Of a stretch of 64,000 bases of DNA, positions 11,202-21,039 are shown piece after piece; position 1 is the first letter of the stretch; every line of letters starts with the position of its first letter. The stretch lies in the NCBI RefSeq assembly GCF_014191505.1, contig NZ_JACHWS010000005.1, forward strand, positions 124,001 to 188,000, read 5' to 3'. Below the pieces are notes generated by a model. It searched no databases. It worked only from the letters and a program-made list of their open reading frames with translations, and was not told the origin of the DNA. The position numbers and the translations under genes were made by a program. This DNA comes from Hoyosella altamirensis (GTDB lineage: Bacteria; Actinomycetota; Actinomycetes; Mycobacteriales; Mycobacteriaceae).

Positions 11202-12470
11202 ATGACATCACATAACGCACGAATAACGCGTCGCACCCTCCTCGCGGGAACCGGCGCCGCTGCCGCGGGCCTTGTCGCGACACGAGCGAATGCAGCCCCA
11301 CCCTCAGAACCTAACGGCGAAATTGACGTCCACGTGGTCGTTGTCGACGGACTCCGCGTCGACGAGGTCAATGGCGCGCTCATGCCGGTGCTCTCGACGC
11401 TCGCCCGGGAAGGCAGCCGATACGTTACCGCGAACGCAATCCAGGTCGCGGAAACGCTGCCAAACCACGCGGCGATGATGACCGGGGTCCTCCCACATCG
11501 CAACGGCGTGCCAGCGAACAAGATCTTCGACCGAGATGAGGGGCGGTTCCGCTATCTCGAGCGGCCAGAGGACCTCACCACGCCTACGATGCTGGATCTT
11601 GCCCAGACACAGCGAGGCCTCACGACAGCGAGCGTCCTCTCCAAGGAGTACCTGCACGGGCTCTTCCAGGGCCGCGCATCGGTGCACTGGAACCCGTCCC
11701 CGCTGATTCCGCTCACAGATCACGCGCCCGACCAGTCGACGATGGACGCGCTCCTGCGGACTCTCGCCGAGCACCACCCCCGCCTGACGTTCTCGAACCT
11801 CGGTGACGTCGACCGCGTCGGCCATATCGATGTCACTGGCACGGGCTTCCGGTATGCGCGCACGGCCGCTGTAAGAAACACAGACTCGCAGCTCGATCGC
11901 TTTGTTTCGTACCTGCGTGACTCTGGGCGCTGGGACCGAAGCGTCATCATCGTCGCGGCAGACCATTCGATGGACTGGTCAGCTCCACTATCGCTGATCA
12001 GCTTGCAAGTCCCGTTCGCGCTTGACCCGCTCCTCCGGGACAACGTCATGATCGCCGACAACGGCGGCGCATCGCTCTGGTACTGGACCGGTGCGGCCGA
12101 GCAGCGCGAGGAAGCGGTGCGGCGTATGCGCCGCATCGCGGAGGGACATGCCGGGGTGGCCTCAACTCACGAAACCTCGCAGTTCGGGCTCGGCGAGCGG
12201 GCAGGTGACGTCGTCGCGTTCTGTCATCCAGGGTGGCGCTTCACTGATCCCACCGTGCTGTCGAACCCGATCCCTGGGAACCACGGCCACGACGTGACCC
12301 TGCCGATTCCACTCATTGTGAGCGGCGGTCATCCGTCAGTCCCGCGCGGACAAACGTTCACACCGGCGGTCACCACGATGGATGTGGCGCCAACGATTGC
12401 GGCCCTCTTGAGTATCAGCGCGCCACCGGGCGGCTTCGACGGAACCGTGCTTCCCGGCTTCTCCGGCTGA
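11202..12470 (+). CDS. Tat-exported type I phosphodiesterase / alkaline phosphatase superfamily protein
   Basis: A 422-residue protein with a twin-arginine signal (ITRRTLLAGTGAAAAGL) and an Ala-x-Ala cleavage site near residue 32. The mature part fits the nucleotide pyrophosphatase/phosphodiesterase fold. It has a metal Asp in VVVDGLR, a probable nucleophile Thr in ETLPNHAAMMTG, then DVDRVGH, AADHSMD and GNHGHD for the remaining metal ligands. The substrate is unknown; phosphodiesters or pyrophosphates in the envelope are likely. It starts 8 bases after phoD and ends 2 bases before the end of a convergent kinase-like gene. Confidence 0.8.
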   Translation: MTSHNARITRRTLLAGTGAAAAGLVATRANAAPPSEPNGEIDVHVVVVDGLRVDEVNGALMPVLSTLAREGSRYVTANAIQVAETLPNHAAMMTGVLPHRNGVPANKIFDRDEGRFRYLERPEDLTTPTMLDLAQTQRGLTTASVLSKEYLHGLFQGRASVHWNPSPLIPLTDHAPDQSTMDALLRTLAEHHPRLTFSNLGDVDRVGHIDVTGTGFRYARTAAVRNTDSQLDRFVSYLRDSGRWDRSVIIVAADHSMDWSAPLSLISLQVPFALDPLLRDNVMIADNGGASLWYWTGAAEQREEAVRRMRRIAEGHAGVASTHETSQFGLGERAGDVVAFCHPGWRFTDPTVLSNPIPGNHGHDVTLPIPLIVSGGHPSVPRGQTFTPAVTTMDVAPTIAALLSISAPPGGFDGTVLPGFSG

Positions 12471-12472
12471 GG

Positions 12473-13612
12473 TTAGCCCGTGAAACCGGTCCGGCGATTG
12501 AGTGCGTCCATCACCTGATCTGCGTGATCAGCGATCGCATCAGCGCCAATCTGGTCCGCAGCCAGCGCCAAACCGGCCCAGCGGCTCGCCAGCGCCTGCG
12601 CGGGCGGAACCGCAAGGACATGATCGCGCTCCATGGCGCGGCGCGCATAGTCCTCAGGAAGGTGCCATGCGGTCGACAGCCACACCCATAACATTCGCGC
12701 GTCAAGCAACCGTGGGTAAAGGACATCGTCGTCGAGCAGTTGCGGCCGCGGCCCTGCGATCTCCGCTCGCCACGCTTCGACCATCGCATCGGACTGCTCA
12801 ACGGTAAGACCGAGGTCGCACAGGCACTGCGGGAATGAGACGAGCATGCAACCGAGGTCAAGTGTGGCGTCCCGGAAACCGCCCCACTCGTAATCGAGGA
12901 ACTTCACTCCATCGGTGCTCACGACAATGTTGTCCGGGCACAGATCTGCGGGAGTGAACGCGCGGAACGACCCATTTGAGAGGAGCTGCGACGCGGACTC
13001 CACAGCGCTGACCACCTCCGCGGGCGTGCTCACTCCAAGGACGTCGGAAAGCAGCGTCGGGACTGAGGGCAGCACCGCTTCAACATCATCGGCAGTTGCC
13101 TGCGGCGACAGTGTGCCGCGTGCCCGCCGCAGTAGCGCGGCAAAATCATCGGCGCGGCCAGCTGTCGCGGCATGCATCCGGCCGAGTGCTTGCGCGAGGG
13201 CCATGAGCAGGTGGGTGGCCGAGGCGGGATTCTCACCCGTCAGCAGGACACCGAGCGTTCGGGCATCTCCAAGGTCCGACAGAATGAGCAAACGCTGGTC
13301 CAGGTCGTGTCCGAGAAGTTCCGGCCCTGGACGCTGATCGCGTGCGAGCGAGTTGGCGAACTGGTAGGACGCGGCCTCCCTGATAAAACCTTCCACACCG
13401 CTCGCACGGGAGTCCCACATCTGCTTGATGATGAGAGTCCGGGGAAGTCGGATCGGAGATTCAGCAACGCGAACGCGAAGTACAGCTGCTTGACCGCTTC
13501 CCCCCAGATCCTCTGGATCGGCCAGATGGACGTTCACGCCGTAGCGCTTCGTCAGCACACGCTCTGCGGCAGCCACCACAGCCGTAGTTGAATTGGTGAA
13601 AAGTGCGGTCAT
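12473..13612 (-). CDS. Aminoglycoside phosphotransferase-fold protein with an altered catalytic loop
   Basis: A 379-residue protein with the fold signatures of the APH/choline-kinase family: a lysine in LIIKQ (residue 63), hinge LILSDLGDARTLG, the loop PADLCPDNIV at 221-230, and FLDYEWGG with metal-binding Asp240. The usual loop is H-x-D-x4-N; here the first His is Pro221, while Asp223 and Asn228 remain. It is therefore probably still ATP-binding, but its substrate cannot be named and an antibiotic-resistance role is not supported. It stands alone between the convergent phosphoesterases and the transglutaminase pair. Confidence 0.75.
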   Translation of the reverse strand: MTALFTNSTTAVVAAAERVLTKRYGVNVHLADPEDLGGSGQAAVLRVRVAESPIRLPRTLIIKQMWDSRASGVEGFIREAASYQFANSLARDQRPGPELLGHDLDQRLLILSDLGDARTLGVLLTGENPASATHLLMALAQALGRMHAATAGRADDFAALLRRARGTLSPQATADDVEAVLPSVPTLLSDVLGVSTPAEVVSAVESASQLLSNGSFRAFTPADLCPDNIVVSTDGVKFLDYEWGGFRDATLDLGCMLVSFPQCLCDLGLTVEQSDAMVEAWRAEIAGPRPQLLDDDVLYPRLLDARMLWVWLSTAWHLPEDYARRAMERDHVLAVPPAQALASRWAGLALAADQIGADAIADHADQVMDALNRRTGFTG

Positions 13613-13654
13613 CGCATACCAGGCTACCTGCTTTGGGCACAGGTTTTTGCTTGC

Positions 13655-14563
13655 TCAGCGGGCTCTCAGGAAGTTCCCGTCCGCAGCGACCGGAGCCACA
13701 TCGACGGACACCGACATCGAACTCGTCTTCGCCCGGGTGTAGATGATGCCGCGCAGCGGGGAAACGTCAACGAAGTCACGCCCCCGCGCGACCGTGACAT
13801 ACCGTTCGTCCACGAACTGGTCATTTGTGGGGTCAAATGCCAGCCAACCGCCTCCCGGCAGCCACACCGCCGCCCACGCGTGCGTCGCATCGGCGCCGAC
13901 CATGCGCTCTTTGCCAGGAGGTGGTGTTGTGGCGAGATACCCCGATACGTAACTCGCGGCCAGACCCTGGGCACGCAAGCACGCGATCGCGACACGGGCG
14001 AAGTCTTGACATACCCCCGACCGGCGGTGCATTACCTCTGCCACCCGCGTCGACACGGTCGTTGATCCGGAGTGATACGTGAAATCAGAGTAGATCCGGT
14101 GTGTGAGGTCCCACACTGCCTCGGCCAGGGACCTGCCGGGAACGAATGACGGCGCCGCGTACTCGCGCACAACATCGGTCACCTCTGGCGGGTCGTTGTC
14201 GAGCCGGAAGTCGACTGCCCGCGCCGCATCCCTCCCGACTGGCCGTGAAAGCTCCCAAGGCGCGCCCGCTGGGCCAGTCGTCAAATAACCCTCCTGCGGC
14301 GCATCGACCTCAACTAGAGACCGGCCAGTCACGACGAGCTCCTCATGGTCCGATGTGACGTGGAAGTAGAAGGCGGTGTTCCCATAAAAGTCGGTCATGA
14401 ACGATTGATCCGAGGGCTCCGGAGAGACACTGAGGGTGTGTTCACGCCGTCGCTGTTCCGGGAGTTCTAGCGGAGTCAGGTAACCGCGTCCGTAAGAAGA
14501 CGTCACCGGCTCCGGATAGGTGTAGGTCGTTATGTGGGTGACGTCGTACAAGCGGTCGTTCAC
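13655..14563 (-). CDS. Transglutaminase-like cysteine protein
   Basis: A 302-residue protein with an N-terminal beta-sandwich typical of bacterial transglutaminase-like proteins (YDVTHITTYTYPEPVT) and a papain-like core. The triad is visible as Cys185 in SGVCQDFAR, His228 in DATHAWAAVW and Asp244 in DPTND. Such proteins are predicted to hydrolyse or form amide bonds in peptides. The GTG start overlaps the stop of the ATP-grasp/alpha-E gene by four bases (GTGA), so the two proteins are made together. The M. tuberculosis counterpart is probably Rv2569c. No signal peptide is seen, so it is likely cytoplasmic. Confidence 0.88.
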   Translation of the reverse strand: MNDRLYDVTHITTYTYPEPVTSSYGRGYLTPLELPEQRRREHTLSVSPEPSDQSFMTDFYGNTAFYFHVTSDHEELVVTGRSLVEVDAPQEGYLTTGPAGAPWELSRPVGRDAARAVDFRLDNDPPEVTDVVREYAAPSFVPGRSLAEAVWDLTHRIYSDFTYHSGSTTVSTRVAEVMHRRSGVCQDFARVAIACLRAQGLAASYVSGYLATTPPPGKERMVGADATHAWAAVWLPGGGWLAFDPTNDQFVDERYVTVARGRDFVDVSPLRGIIYTRAKTSSMSVSVDVAPVAADGNFLRAR

Positions 14564-17097
14564 GCCGTCACACCGCCCGGGAATTCAGCACTCTCCGCTG
14601 ACCCCCACAGTGGCTGCATATCGACGGGCGGCGCGAGCAGACTTGCCTCCACGATCTCTGACAACTCGCCCAGCCCGGAAGCGATCGCCTGCATCAAGGA
14701 ACGCAACGCGGTTCGGTGCCCTTCTTCGTCCGTCGCTCCTAGGCCGGCGGGGTCGGCGCGGCGAATGTGTGTGATCAGGTCAGTGATCAGCCGCGTTACC
14801 CGGACAGGGACAGTCTCCTCCGGGAGGCCCGCGAAATCTGCCTGCAGCCGCTCGAGCTGGTAGATCAGGGACCGTGGATTCGAACCGTCGAATACCAGCA
14901 GTTCGGCCATTGGCGCTACCCGCACGACACCGTGCTGTCGGCGCCGGTACATCACCGACGATTCGCAGGCGAGCAGTATGGACTCGATCACCGCCCGCTC
15001 CTCAGCCGCAGGCAGCTTCTTCGCCAGCGACGCTCCGATGAGACGCGTGAGCTGAAGGCCGCGCTCGACGCGCCTGCCGATATCCAGGAGATACCAGCCT
15101 GGGTCACGTACCAGCGACTCCGCACCGAGGCCCGCGAGGGCCAGCATTCCATGCAGCACCGCGGTGTGCGCGGCCGCCATGACGACTGGGTCCTTTGATT
15201 CATCCTCGCAGAACTCGCTGAGCGCCTCACGGACTCCCGTCAGCACCATCCACGTGTCAACGGAAAGTTGAACGCGAACCCCTCGGGCTGCCGACTCCAG
15301 GTGACGCACCGAGTACGCGAGTGATCCAGCACGCTCGCCGTCACCCGTCAGGGAACGCATCTCAGCGAGCGCGACGGACGCATCAGTCGTCGCGCCTGTC
15401 ACCGGATCTGCCGGCGCGAGCGAGGTGCCGGATTGGGAGCCGGCAACCGTCGCGAGCGCGGACACGAGCACTCCCAGCGAGCCGCTTCCTGGGAGCCAGG
15501 GGCGAAAACGATAGTCCTGGTAGCGTTCTCGCACCGCGTTCAGCAGCCGCGCGGTGTCCTCAGCATGCTCCGCATACCTGCCGAGCCAGAACAGATCGCT
15601 AAGGACCCGGGGCGAACTGACTCCCTCCCACGGCAATCCGTGCTGAGCAGCGGTCAAGTCCGGGAACGAATCCGCGAGTTCCACGCCGCCGGGGTGTGTC
15701 CCTTCGACACGTTTGTCCGCCTGCACCCAGATATCCTTAGCGGCGCCGATCCCCGGTACCGTCACGCCAGCTGATTGTTCGATCGGGACATACGCGAACC
15801 CGCCAGCCATGGTCGTGTAGCCAGCGCGCTGCGCCACCGAGAACAACCGGAGCGTCACAGGCGCGGAGGACACGCCCCCGGCCGCAGTGACGATGGGTTC
15901 GCGGCCGTACTCGGGGCGCTCCTGCGCGCACCACTGCCAGTCATCGGCTTCGATGCGCTGTTTCAACTCTTCGCGCTGCGCGCGACTGAGATCGCTGCCC
16001 ACATAGGACTCGCCACTGCGAATGTTCTCGAGTAGCAGGTCCGGCAGGTGGTCACAAATGTACGACAACCCGTCGCTGGTGCCCGCCCACCAGCCTGGCA
16101 CCGAGTCAAGAAGAAGGTCCTCGTCGATGAGGGCCCTGGAAATCTGCGGCAGGTAGGAACCCAGGGCAACGTTTTCCACCACTCCGCAGCCCACTGGGTT
16201 GACGATGCTCACAACGCCGCGCCGCGCCATCTCCGTGAGCCCCGCAACCCCGGTTCGTGATGCTGAACGCTGGTCCAGCGGATCCGTAGCGGCGGACTCA
16301 ACAAAACGAACGACAACATCGATCGGGAGACGTTTGCCGAGGGCACGCATCCAGAGCCTGCCATCGCGCACCGTGAGGTCCGTGCTCTCCACGAGCGGGT
16401 ACCCGAGCACGGAGGCGAGGAACGCATGATCGAACGAAGCCGTACTTTCGGGGCCTGGACTCAGAATTGCCACGAGTGGATCTGAAATATGTCCTGGCGC
16501 AACAGAAGCCAACGCAACACGCATCACCTGAACGAAGGCTGAAAGCGGCCGTGGCATCGCCTTCTGATAGAGCTGTGGCATCGCCCGCGACAGCACTTTT
16601 CGGTCGGCGAGTGCATATCCCACCCCAAGGGGCGCCTGCGCATGATCGGAAATGATGGCGAACTCGCCACCCGGCAGCCTCGCCAGGTCCGCGGAATGGA
16701 GAAACAAAGCCCGGGTATTCGCCGTGAACGCGGCATGTGCCCCGCGCAGGTAACCGCGATGACCGTAGACCATCTCCGGAGGGAGCAGTCCGCGGCTGAT
16801 AACTGACTGCTCTCCGTAAAGGTCGGCAAGGAGGGCGTCGAGGAGGCGCGCACGCTGCGCCATTGCGGCCTCGAGCCGGTTCCACTCAGCGGCGGACACG
16901 ACCAGCGGTATCGGATCGAGATTCCACGCTGAACTCTCAGCCTCGAACGTGATGCCGTCGTTGGCGACGAGCCGCCGTACGCGTCCGCGCAAGCGCCGAA
17001 GCCCGTCACCGCCGAGCGCGAGAATCGAGTCAGCCTCGTTCAGCTCACGCCGATCCTCGCTCTGCCCGTCAGTGGGTGCGAGTCTTTCGCCGGCCAT
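14560..17097 (-). CDS. Circularly permuted ATP-grasp / alpha-E domain fusion protein
   Basis: About 845 residues. The first 500 or so resemble circularly permuted ATP-grasp type 2 proteins (DUF404/DUF407), with VYGHRGYLRGAHAAF, LGVGYALADRKVLSRAMPQLY, IVNPVGCGVVEN and TLRLFSV segments. After a junction around SSPRVLSDLFWLGRYAEHAEDTA the alpha-E domain (DUF403) runs to the end. Comparative work on ATP-grasp amidoligases predicts that such proteins, with transglutaminase partners, make or modify peptides; the product is unknown. The ATG at 17097 has an AAGGGCGG-like site and was chosen; a GTG at 17127 is possible. The gene lies 52 bases after aspS and is coupled to the transglutaminase gene. Confidence 0.82.
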   Translation of the reverse strand: MAGERLAPTDGQSEDRRELNEADSILALGGDGLRRLRGRVRRLVANDGITFEAESSAWNLDPIPLVVSAAEWNRLEAAMAQRARLLDALLADLYGEQSVISRGLLPPEMVYGHRGYLRGAHAAFTANTRALFLHSADLARLPGGEFAIISDHAQAPLGVGYALADRKVLSRAMPQLYQKAMPRPLSAFVQVMRVALASVAPGHISDPLVAILSPGPESTASFDHAFLASVLGYPLVESTDLTVRDGRLWMRALGKRLPIDVVVRFVESAATDPLDQRSASRTGVAGLTEMARRGVVSIVNPVGCGVVENVALGSYLPQISRALIDEDLLLDSVPGWWAGTSDGLSYICDHLPDLLLENIRSGESYVGSDLSRAQREELKQRIEADDWQWCAQERPEYGREPIVTAAGGVSSAPVTLRLFSVAQRAGYTTMAGGFAYVPIEQSAGVTVPGIGAAKDIWVQADKRVEGTHPGGVELADSFPDLTAAQHGLPWEGVSSPRVLSDLFWLGRYAEHAEDTARLLNAVRERYQDYRFRPWLPGSGSLGVLVSALATVAGSQSGTSLAPADPVTGATTDASVALAEMRSLTGDGERAGSLAYSVRHLESAARGVRVQLSVDTWMVLTGVREALSEFCEDESKDPVVMAAAHTAVLHGMLALAGLGAESLVRDPGWYLLDIGRRVERGLQLTRLIGASLAKKLPAAEERAVIESILLACESSVMYRRRQHGVVRVAPMAELLVFDGSNPRSLIYQLERLQADFAGLPEETVPVRVTRLITDLITHIRRADPAGLGATDEEGHRTALRSLMQAIASGLGELSEIVEASLLAPPVDMQPLWGSAESAEFPGGVTA

Positions 17098-17149
17098 TGT
17101 CACCGCCCTTGAAATGGTGCCGGGCACTTAGGTCAGTAGCGCGCTGACA

Positions 17150-18919
17150 TCATTTGCGGGCTGGCCGCGCATCAATTCCCGACTCCTTGCGCTGCTGGTC
17201 GGTGATTGGGGCAGGCGCGTCAGTGAGTGGATCGACCCCGCCACCGGTCTTCGGGAACGCGATCACGTCCCGAATTGAATCAGACTTCGACAGCAGTGCG
17301 ACGATGCGGTCCCATCCGAATGCGATACCGCCGTGCGGCGGGGCACCGAAAGCGAATGCGTTCAGGAGGAAGCCGAACTTCTCCTGCGCCTCCTCGTGCG
17401 AAATGCCCATTACCTTGAAGACACGCTCTTGGACGTCACGGCGATGAATACGGATGCTTCCGCCGCCGATCTCGTGCCCATTGCAGACAATGTCGTAGGC
17501 GTAGGCCAGCGCCGAGCCTGGATCGGTGTCAAACGTGTCGACACTTTCGGGCTTTGGCGAAGTGAACGCATGGTGGACAGCTGTCCAGGCGCTGTACCCG
17601 AGTGCCACGTCGCCACTGGCTGTCGCTTCTTCCACTGGCTCGAATAGCGGCGCGTCCACCACCCATACGAATGACCACGCGTTCTCATCGAGCTGGCCCG
17701 TGCGCTTAGCGATCTCCACGCGAGCTGCACCGAGGAGTGCGCGCTGTGCTTTCGGGGCGCCGGCAGCGAAGAAGACACAGTCGCCGGGCTTCGCGCCAAC
17801 ATGTTCCGCCAGCTTCTCACGTTCCGCCTCGGACAGGTTCTTCGCAACGGGCCCACCGAGCGAACCGTCTTCGGTCACCAGCACGTACGCGAGCCCCTTG
17901 GCGCCGCGTTGCTTCGCCCACTCCTGCCAGGCATCGAGCTGACGTCGCGGCTGGCTGGCACCGCCCGGCATGACCACTGCGCCGACATAGGGCGCCTGGA
18001 ATACACGGAATGGGGTGTCCTGAAAGAACTCGGTGCATTCTACGAGTTCGAGTTCGAAACGCATGTCCGGTTTGTCAGTGCCGAAGCGGCGCATCGCATC
18101 CGCGTACGTGATCTGCGGAACCGGAGTGTCGATCTCGTACCCGATGAGTTTCCATAGAGCGAAGAGAATTTCCTCGGCGAGCAGAATGACGTCCTCTTGA
18201 CGGACGAAACTCATCTCGAGGTCCAGCTGGGTGAATTCCGGCTGGCGGTCCGCCCGAAAATCCTCGTCCCGGTAGCAGCGGGCAATCTGGTAATACCGCT
18301 CGACGCCCGCCACCATCAGCAACTGCTTGAACAGCTGCGGACTCTGGGGCAGCGCATAAAAACTGCCCGGCTGCAACCGCGCCGGGACCAGGAAGTCACG
18401 CGCGCCCTCAGGTGTGGAGCGAGTAAGCGTCGGGGTTTCGACCTCCACGAATTCGTGCCGCGCGAGCACGCCCCGGGCAGCAGCGTTGACGCGGGACCGC
18501 AACCGGATCGCCTCGCCCGGCCCTTCGCGGCGCAAATCGAGGTAGCGGTAGCGCAGACGCGCCTCCTCACCGACGTGATCCTCGTCGAGCTGGAACGGGA
18601 GTGCCGCGCTTTCGTTCAGCACATCCAGTTCGCTGACGTTGACCTCGATCTCACCCGTCGGAATCTCGTAGTTCGCATTGCCCTCTGGACGCAACTCCAC
18701 TGTCCCGGTCACGCTGATGCAGAACTCGGAACGCAGCTTATGAGCGCGCTCCAGGATCGCCTCATCGCGGAACACCACCTGGCACACCCCGGAGGCATCC
18801 CTGAAGTCGATGAAGATCACACCGCCGTGGTCACGCCGACGTGCCACCCAGCCAGCGAGGGTGACGGTATGCGAGGCATGTTCGGCGCGAAGTGAACCGG
18901 CCAGATGAGTGCGAAGCAC
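17150..18919 (-). CDS. aspS: Aspartyl-tRNA synthetase (probably non-discriminating)
   Basis: A class IIb enzyme of 589 residues. The N-terminal OB-fold anticodon domain has [21 protein letters not shown]. Motif 2 includes [18 protein letters not shown], the GAD insertion follows, and motif 3 is [13 protein letters not shown] near the end. The frame is open to 19483, but homology begins at [10 protein letters not shown], so the GTG at 18919 was chosen; it has AGGAAGGA just upstream. Actinobacteria of this group usually lack AsnRS and charge tRNA-Asn through Asp-tRNA amidation, so relaxed specificity is likely but is not shown here. The gene is divergent from the metallopeptidase gene. Confidence 0.95.
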   Translation of the reverse strand: MLRTHLAGSLRAEHASHTVTLAGWVARRRDHGGVIFIDFRDASGVCQVVFRDEAILERAHKLRSEFCISVTGTVELRPEGNANYEIPTGEIEVNVSELDVLNESAALPFQLDEDHVGEEARLRYRYLDLRREGPGEAIRLRSRVNAAARGVLARHEFVEVETPTLTRSTPEGARDFLVPARLQPGSFYALPQSPQLFKQLLMVAGVERYYQIARCYRDEDFRADRQPEFTQLDLEMSFVRQEDVILLAEEILFALWKLIGYEIDTPVPQITYADAMRRFGTDKPDMRFELELVECTEFFQDTPFRVFQAPYVGAVVMPGGASQPRRQLDAWQEWAKQRGAKGLAYVLVTEDGSLGGPVAKNLSEAEREKLAEHVGAKPGDCVFFAAGAPKAQRALLGAARVEIAKRTGQLDENAWSFVWVVDAPLFEPVEEATASGDVALGYSAWTAVHHAFTSPKPESVDTFDTDPGSALAYAYDIVCNGHEIGGGSIRIHRRDVQERVFKVMGISHEEAQEKFGFLLNAFAFGAPPHGGIAFGWDRIVALLSKSDSIRDVIAFPKTGGGVDPLTDAPAPITDQQRKESGIDARPARK

Positions 18920-19063
18920 AGGGATCCTTCCTAATCTGCACAAGCGGGAGCATGAGCCCCCATATGATCCTAAAGGGTGCCCGACAGCTAGCCTCGGTCG
19001 AGGCGGCGCGGGAGAAAGCCGATCTGGCCGAGGGGCGAGGATCTTCGTGGAAAACTCATCGTC

Positions 19064-19957
19064 ATGACGTTCAACCCGAACGCGCGCATCGATCAGAACC
19101 GAGTGCGCACCAGTGGCGGCGCAGGAAAGAAGATGGCAGTCGGCGGTGGCGGTATCGGCGCCCTCATCGTGCTCGCCATTATCTTGCTGACCGGCGGTGA
19201 CCCCAGTCAGGTGCCCGGGCTCACCGACCCAGGCGGAGTTCCGGCGGGAAGCGGCAGTGGACCCGACATCTCCCACTGCGTTTCGGGGCAGGACGCGAAC
19301 CGCGATATCAACTGCCGGATCGTGTTGACTGCGCAAAGCCTCGACCAGATCTGGGCTGACCAGCTCCCCGCTGCCGGGCTGCAATACCAGCCGCCCGGTG
19401 TCACCCTCTTCACCAGCGCCGTCACGACAGCATGCGGGAACGCAACGAGTGCAGTTGGCCCGTTCTACTGCCCAGCTGACCAAACCACCTACTTTGACAC
19501 CTCGTTCTTCGACGTGCTGAGCAGCCGGTTCGGGGCTTCAACCGGCCCACTCGCCCAGCAGTATGTTGTCGCGCACGAGTTCGGGCATCACATCCAGAAC
19601 ATGCTCGGCAACCTCGAACGTTCCAGAACGGACCCACGCGGGCCAGAATCTGGTGCGGTCCGCGTTGAACTTCAGGCCGACTGCTACGCGGGAATTTGGG
19701 CGCATCACGCCGACAAAACTCCGATGCCCGGCGAGATGGAGCCATTCCTGCTACCGCTCACCGAGCAGGACATCGCTGACGCGCTGTCCGCCGCATCGGC
19801 TGTGGGTGACGATCGCATCCAGGAGGCAGCGGCCGGAAGGGTGACTCCAGAGTCGTGGACGCACGGCTCATCCGAACAGCGGCAGCGCTGGTTCAGTCGC
19901 GGCTACCAGACAGGCGACATCGGGGCGTGCGACACGTTCACCGCTGCGGAGCTATAG
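19064..19957 (+). CDS. Neutral zinc metallopeptidase, membrane-anchored (YpfJ-like)
   Basis: A 297-residue protein of the putative neutral zinc metallopeptidase family. It has a short basic and glycine-rich N-terminus, one membrane segment at about 30-43 ([13 protein letters not shown]), and an extracytoplasmic domain carrying the zincin motif HEFGH at 171-175. A downstream glutamate-rich stretch ([17 protein letters not shown]) would supply the third ligand. Several cysteines (72, 84, 124, 136) suggest disulphides outside the membrane. No substrate is known. It matches Rv2575 in order and is divergent from aspS across 144 bases, which contain a TATGAT-like -10 at about 18962 on the plus strand. 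Confidence 0.88.
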   Translation: MTFNPNARIDQNRVRTSGGAGKKMAVGGGGIGALIVLAIILLTGGDPSQVPGLTDPGGVPAGSGSGPDISHCVSGQDANRDINCRIVLTAQSLDQIWADQLPAAGLQYQPPGVTLFTSAVTTACGNATSAVGPFYCPADQTTYFDTSFFDVLSSRFGASTGPLAQQYVVAHEFGHHIQNMLGNLERSRTDPRGPESGAVRVELQADCYAGIWAHHADKTPMPGEMEPFLLPLTEQDIADALSAASAVGDDRIQEAAAGRVTPESWTHGSSEQRQRWFSRGYQTGDIGACDTFTAAEL

Positions 19958-19982
19958 GTCCTTGGCGCGCTGGTATTAGTGT

Positions 19983-20852
19983 CTATTTCAGTAGTCGAGA
20001 CATCCTGCGGTCAGCGAGAACCTTCCCGCCGGTCTGACACTGCGCACAATACTGAAATGAACGGTCTGCATAGGCGACCTCCCTAACGGGAGCGCCACAT
20101 TCCGGGCACGGCAATCCTGTCCGGGCATGCACCCGCAACCCTGACCGCTTCTCCCCTTTCAGCCGGGCAACACTCTCGCCCACACACCTTGTCACCGCAT
20201 CTGAGAGCACCGCGTAGATCGAGGCGTGCAGATTCTGTGCGGCCTCGTCTGACAGCGTGTTCGCCTGGGCGAATGGCGATAACTTGGCGACGTGCAAAAT
20301 TTCATCGGAGTAGGCGTTTCCGATACCTGCGAGAACGGTCTGATCTGTGAGAAACGTCTTCAGCCGTGCTGACGAACCCTTGAGCAGTCCGCCGAGTTCC
20401 GATTCCGTGACCTCGAGCGCGTCAGGTCCCAGTCTTTCAATTTGATGAAGTGCAGCGAGATCTCGAGTCACCCAGACTGCCAGATTCTTCTTGGTACCGG
20501 CCTCGGTAAGGTCAAGCCCACTTCCGCCGCTCAGGTGAATTCGCAAGGCAATCGGTCCGCGGCCGGGCTTCGGCGCTGCCGCTGACAGCGCATCGGACCA
20601 TCGCAACCACCCAGCGCGCGCGAGGTGGAAGACAAGGAAGATCTCAGTGTCTCCAGGGCGGGAGCACACGAGCGCCAGATATTTTCCGCGACGCTTCACG
20701 TCCGACACCGCACGTTCGCGGAGCGCATCAATGGGCGGGTCGAAAGTTTTCAGCACGCTAATCTGCGAGACATCAATACGCGCGATCCCCAAACCCACGG
20801 CGTGCTCGCGCAAAAAGTGCGCGATTGCTTCTACTTCAGGAAGTTCAGGCAC
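19983..20852 (-). CDS. Formamidopyrimidine/endonuclease VIII-type DNA glycosylase (Fpg/Nei)
   Basis: A base-excision repair glycosylase/AP lyase of 289 residues. The N-terminus MPELPEVE supplies the catalytic Pro2 and Glu3 after Met removal. The helix-two-turn-helix is around LTDQTVLAGIGNAYSDEIL. The zinc finger has Cys249, 252, 269 and 272 (CPECG and CAQC), and the terminal Arg-containing loop is ADRRMSRLL. Sequence alone does not decide between oxidised purine (Fpg) and oxidised pyrimidine (Nei) preference. It is convergent with the metallopeptidase gene, 25 bases apart, and divergent from a small unknown gene. Confidence 0.92.
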   Translation of the reverse strand: MPELPEVEAIAHFLREHAVGLGIARIDVSQISVLKTFDPPIDALRERAVSDVKRRGKYLALVCSRPGDTEIFLVFHLARAGWLRWSDALSAAAPKPGRGPIALRIHLSGGSGLDLTEAGTKKNLAVWVTRDLAALHQIERLGPDALEVTESELGGLLKGSSARLKTFLTDQTVLAGIGNAYSDEILHVAKLSPFAQANTLSDEAAQNLHASIYAVLSDAVTRCVGESVARLKGEKRSGLRVHARTGLPCPECGAPVREVAYADRSFQYCAQCQTGGKVLADRRMSRLLK

Positions 20853-20998
20853 CCCTTCAGTCTGCCTGGCCAGCGCCGTCCCGAAAAGCGCTTTCGCTGC
20901 CCTCGCGTGACAACCCCTTCCTAGCCCTTTGACTTACATTCACTCAATACGTGGCTGAGATCCGGTGGCGGCCACGGCGCGGGTCCTTTCATCTGGAA

Positions 20999-21004
20999 TA
21001 TAAT
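20999..21004 (+). promoter_or_regulatory. Possible -10 element upstream of the small unknown gene
   Basis: A consensus TATAAT is followed at once by TTGATCAAT, which contains the palindrome TTGATCAA. There is no good -35 hexamer 16-18 bases upstream. It sits about 36 bases before the short upstream frame at 21040 and 103 bases before the 135-residue gene. Such a match is rare in DNA of this composition, which supports a promoter, but nothing else confirms it. Confidence 0.4.
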
Positions 21005-21039
21005 TGATCAATAGATCCGAATAGGGGAAGCTGGAATTT

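Noticed and set aside
18920-19483. N-terminal extension of aspS of about 188 residues
   Set aside because: The frame is open, but family homology begins at the GTG at 18919, which has AGGAAGGA upstream, and the extension overlaps the divergent metallopeptidase gene.
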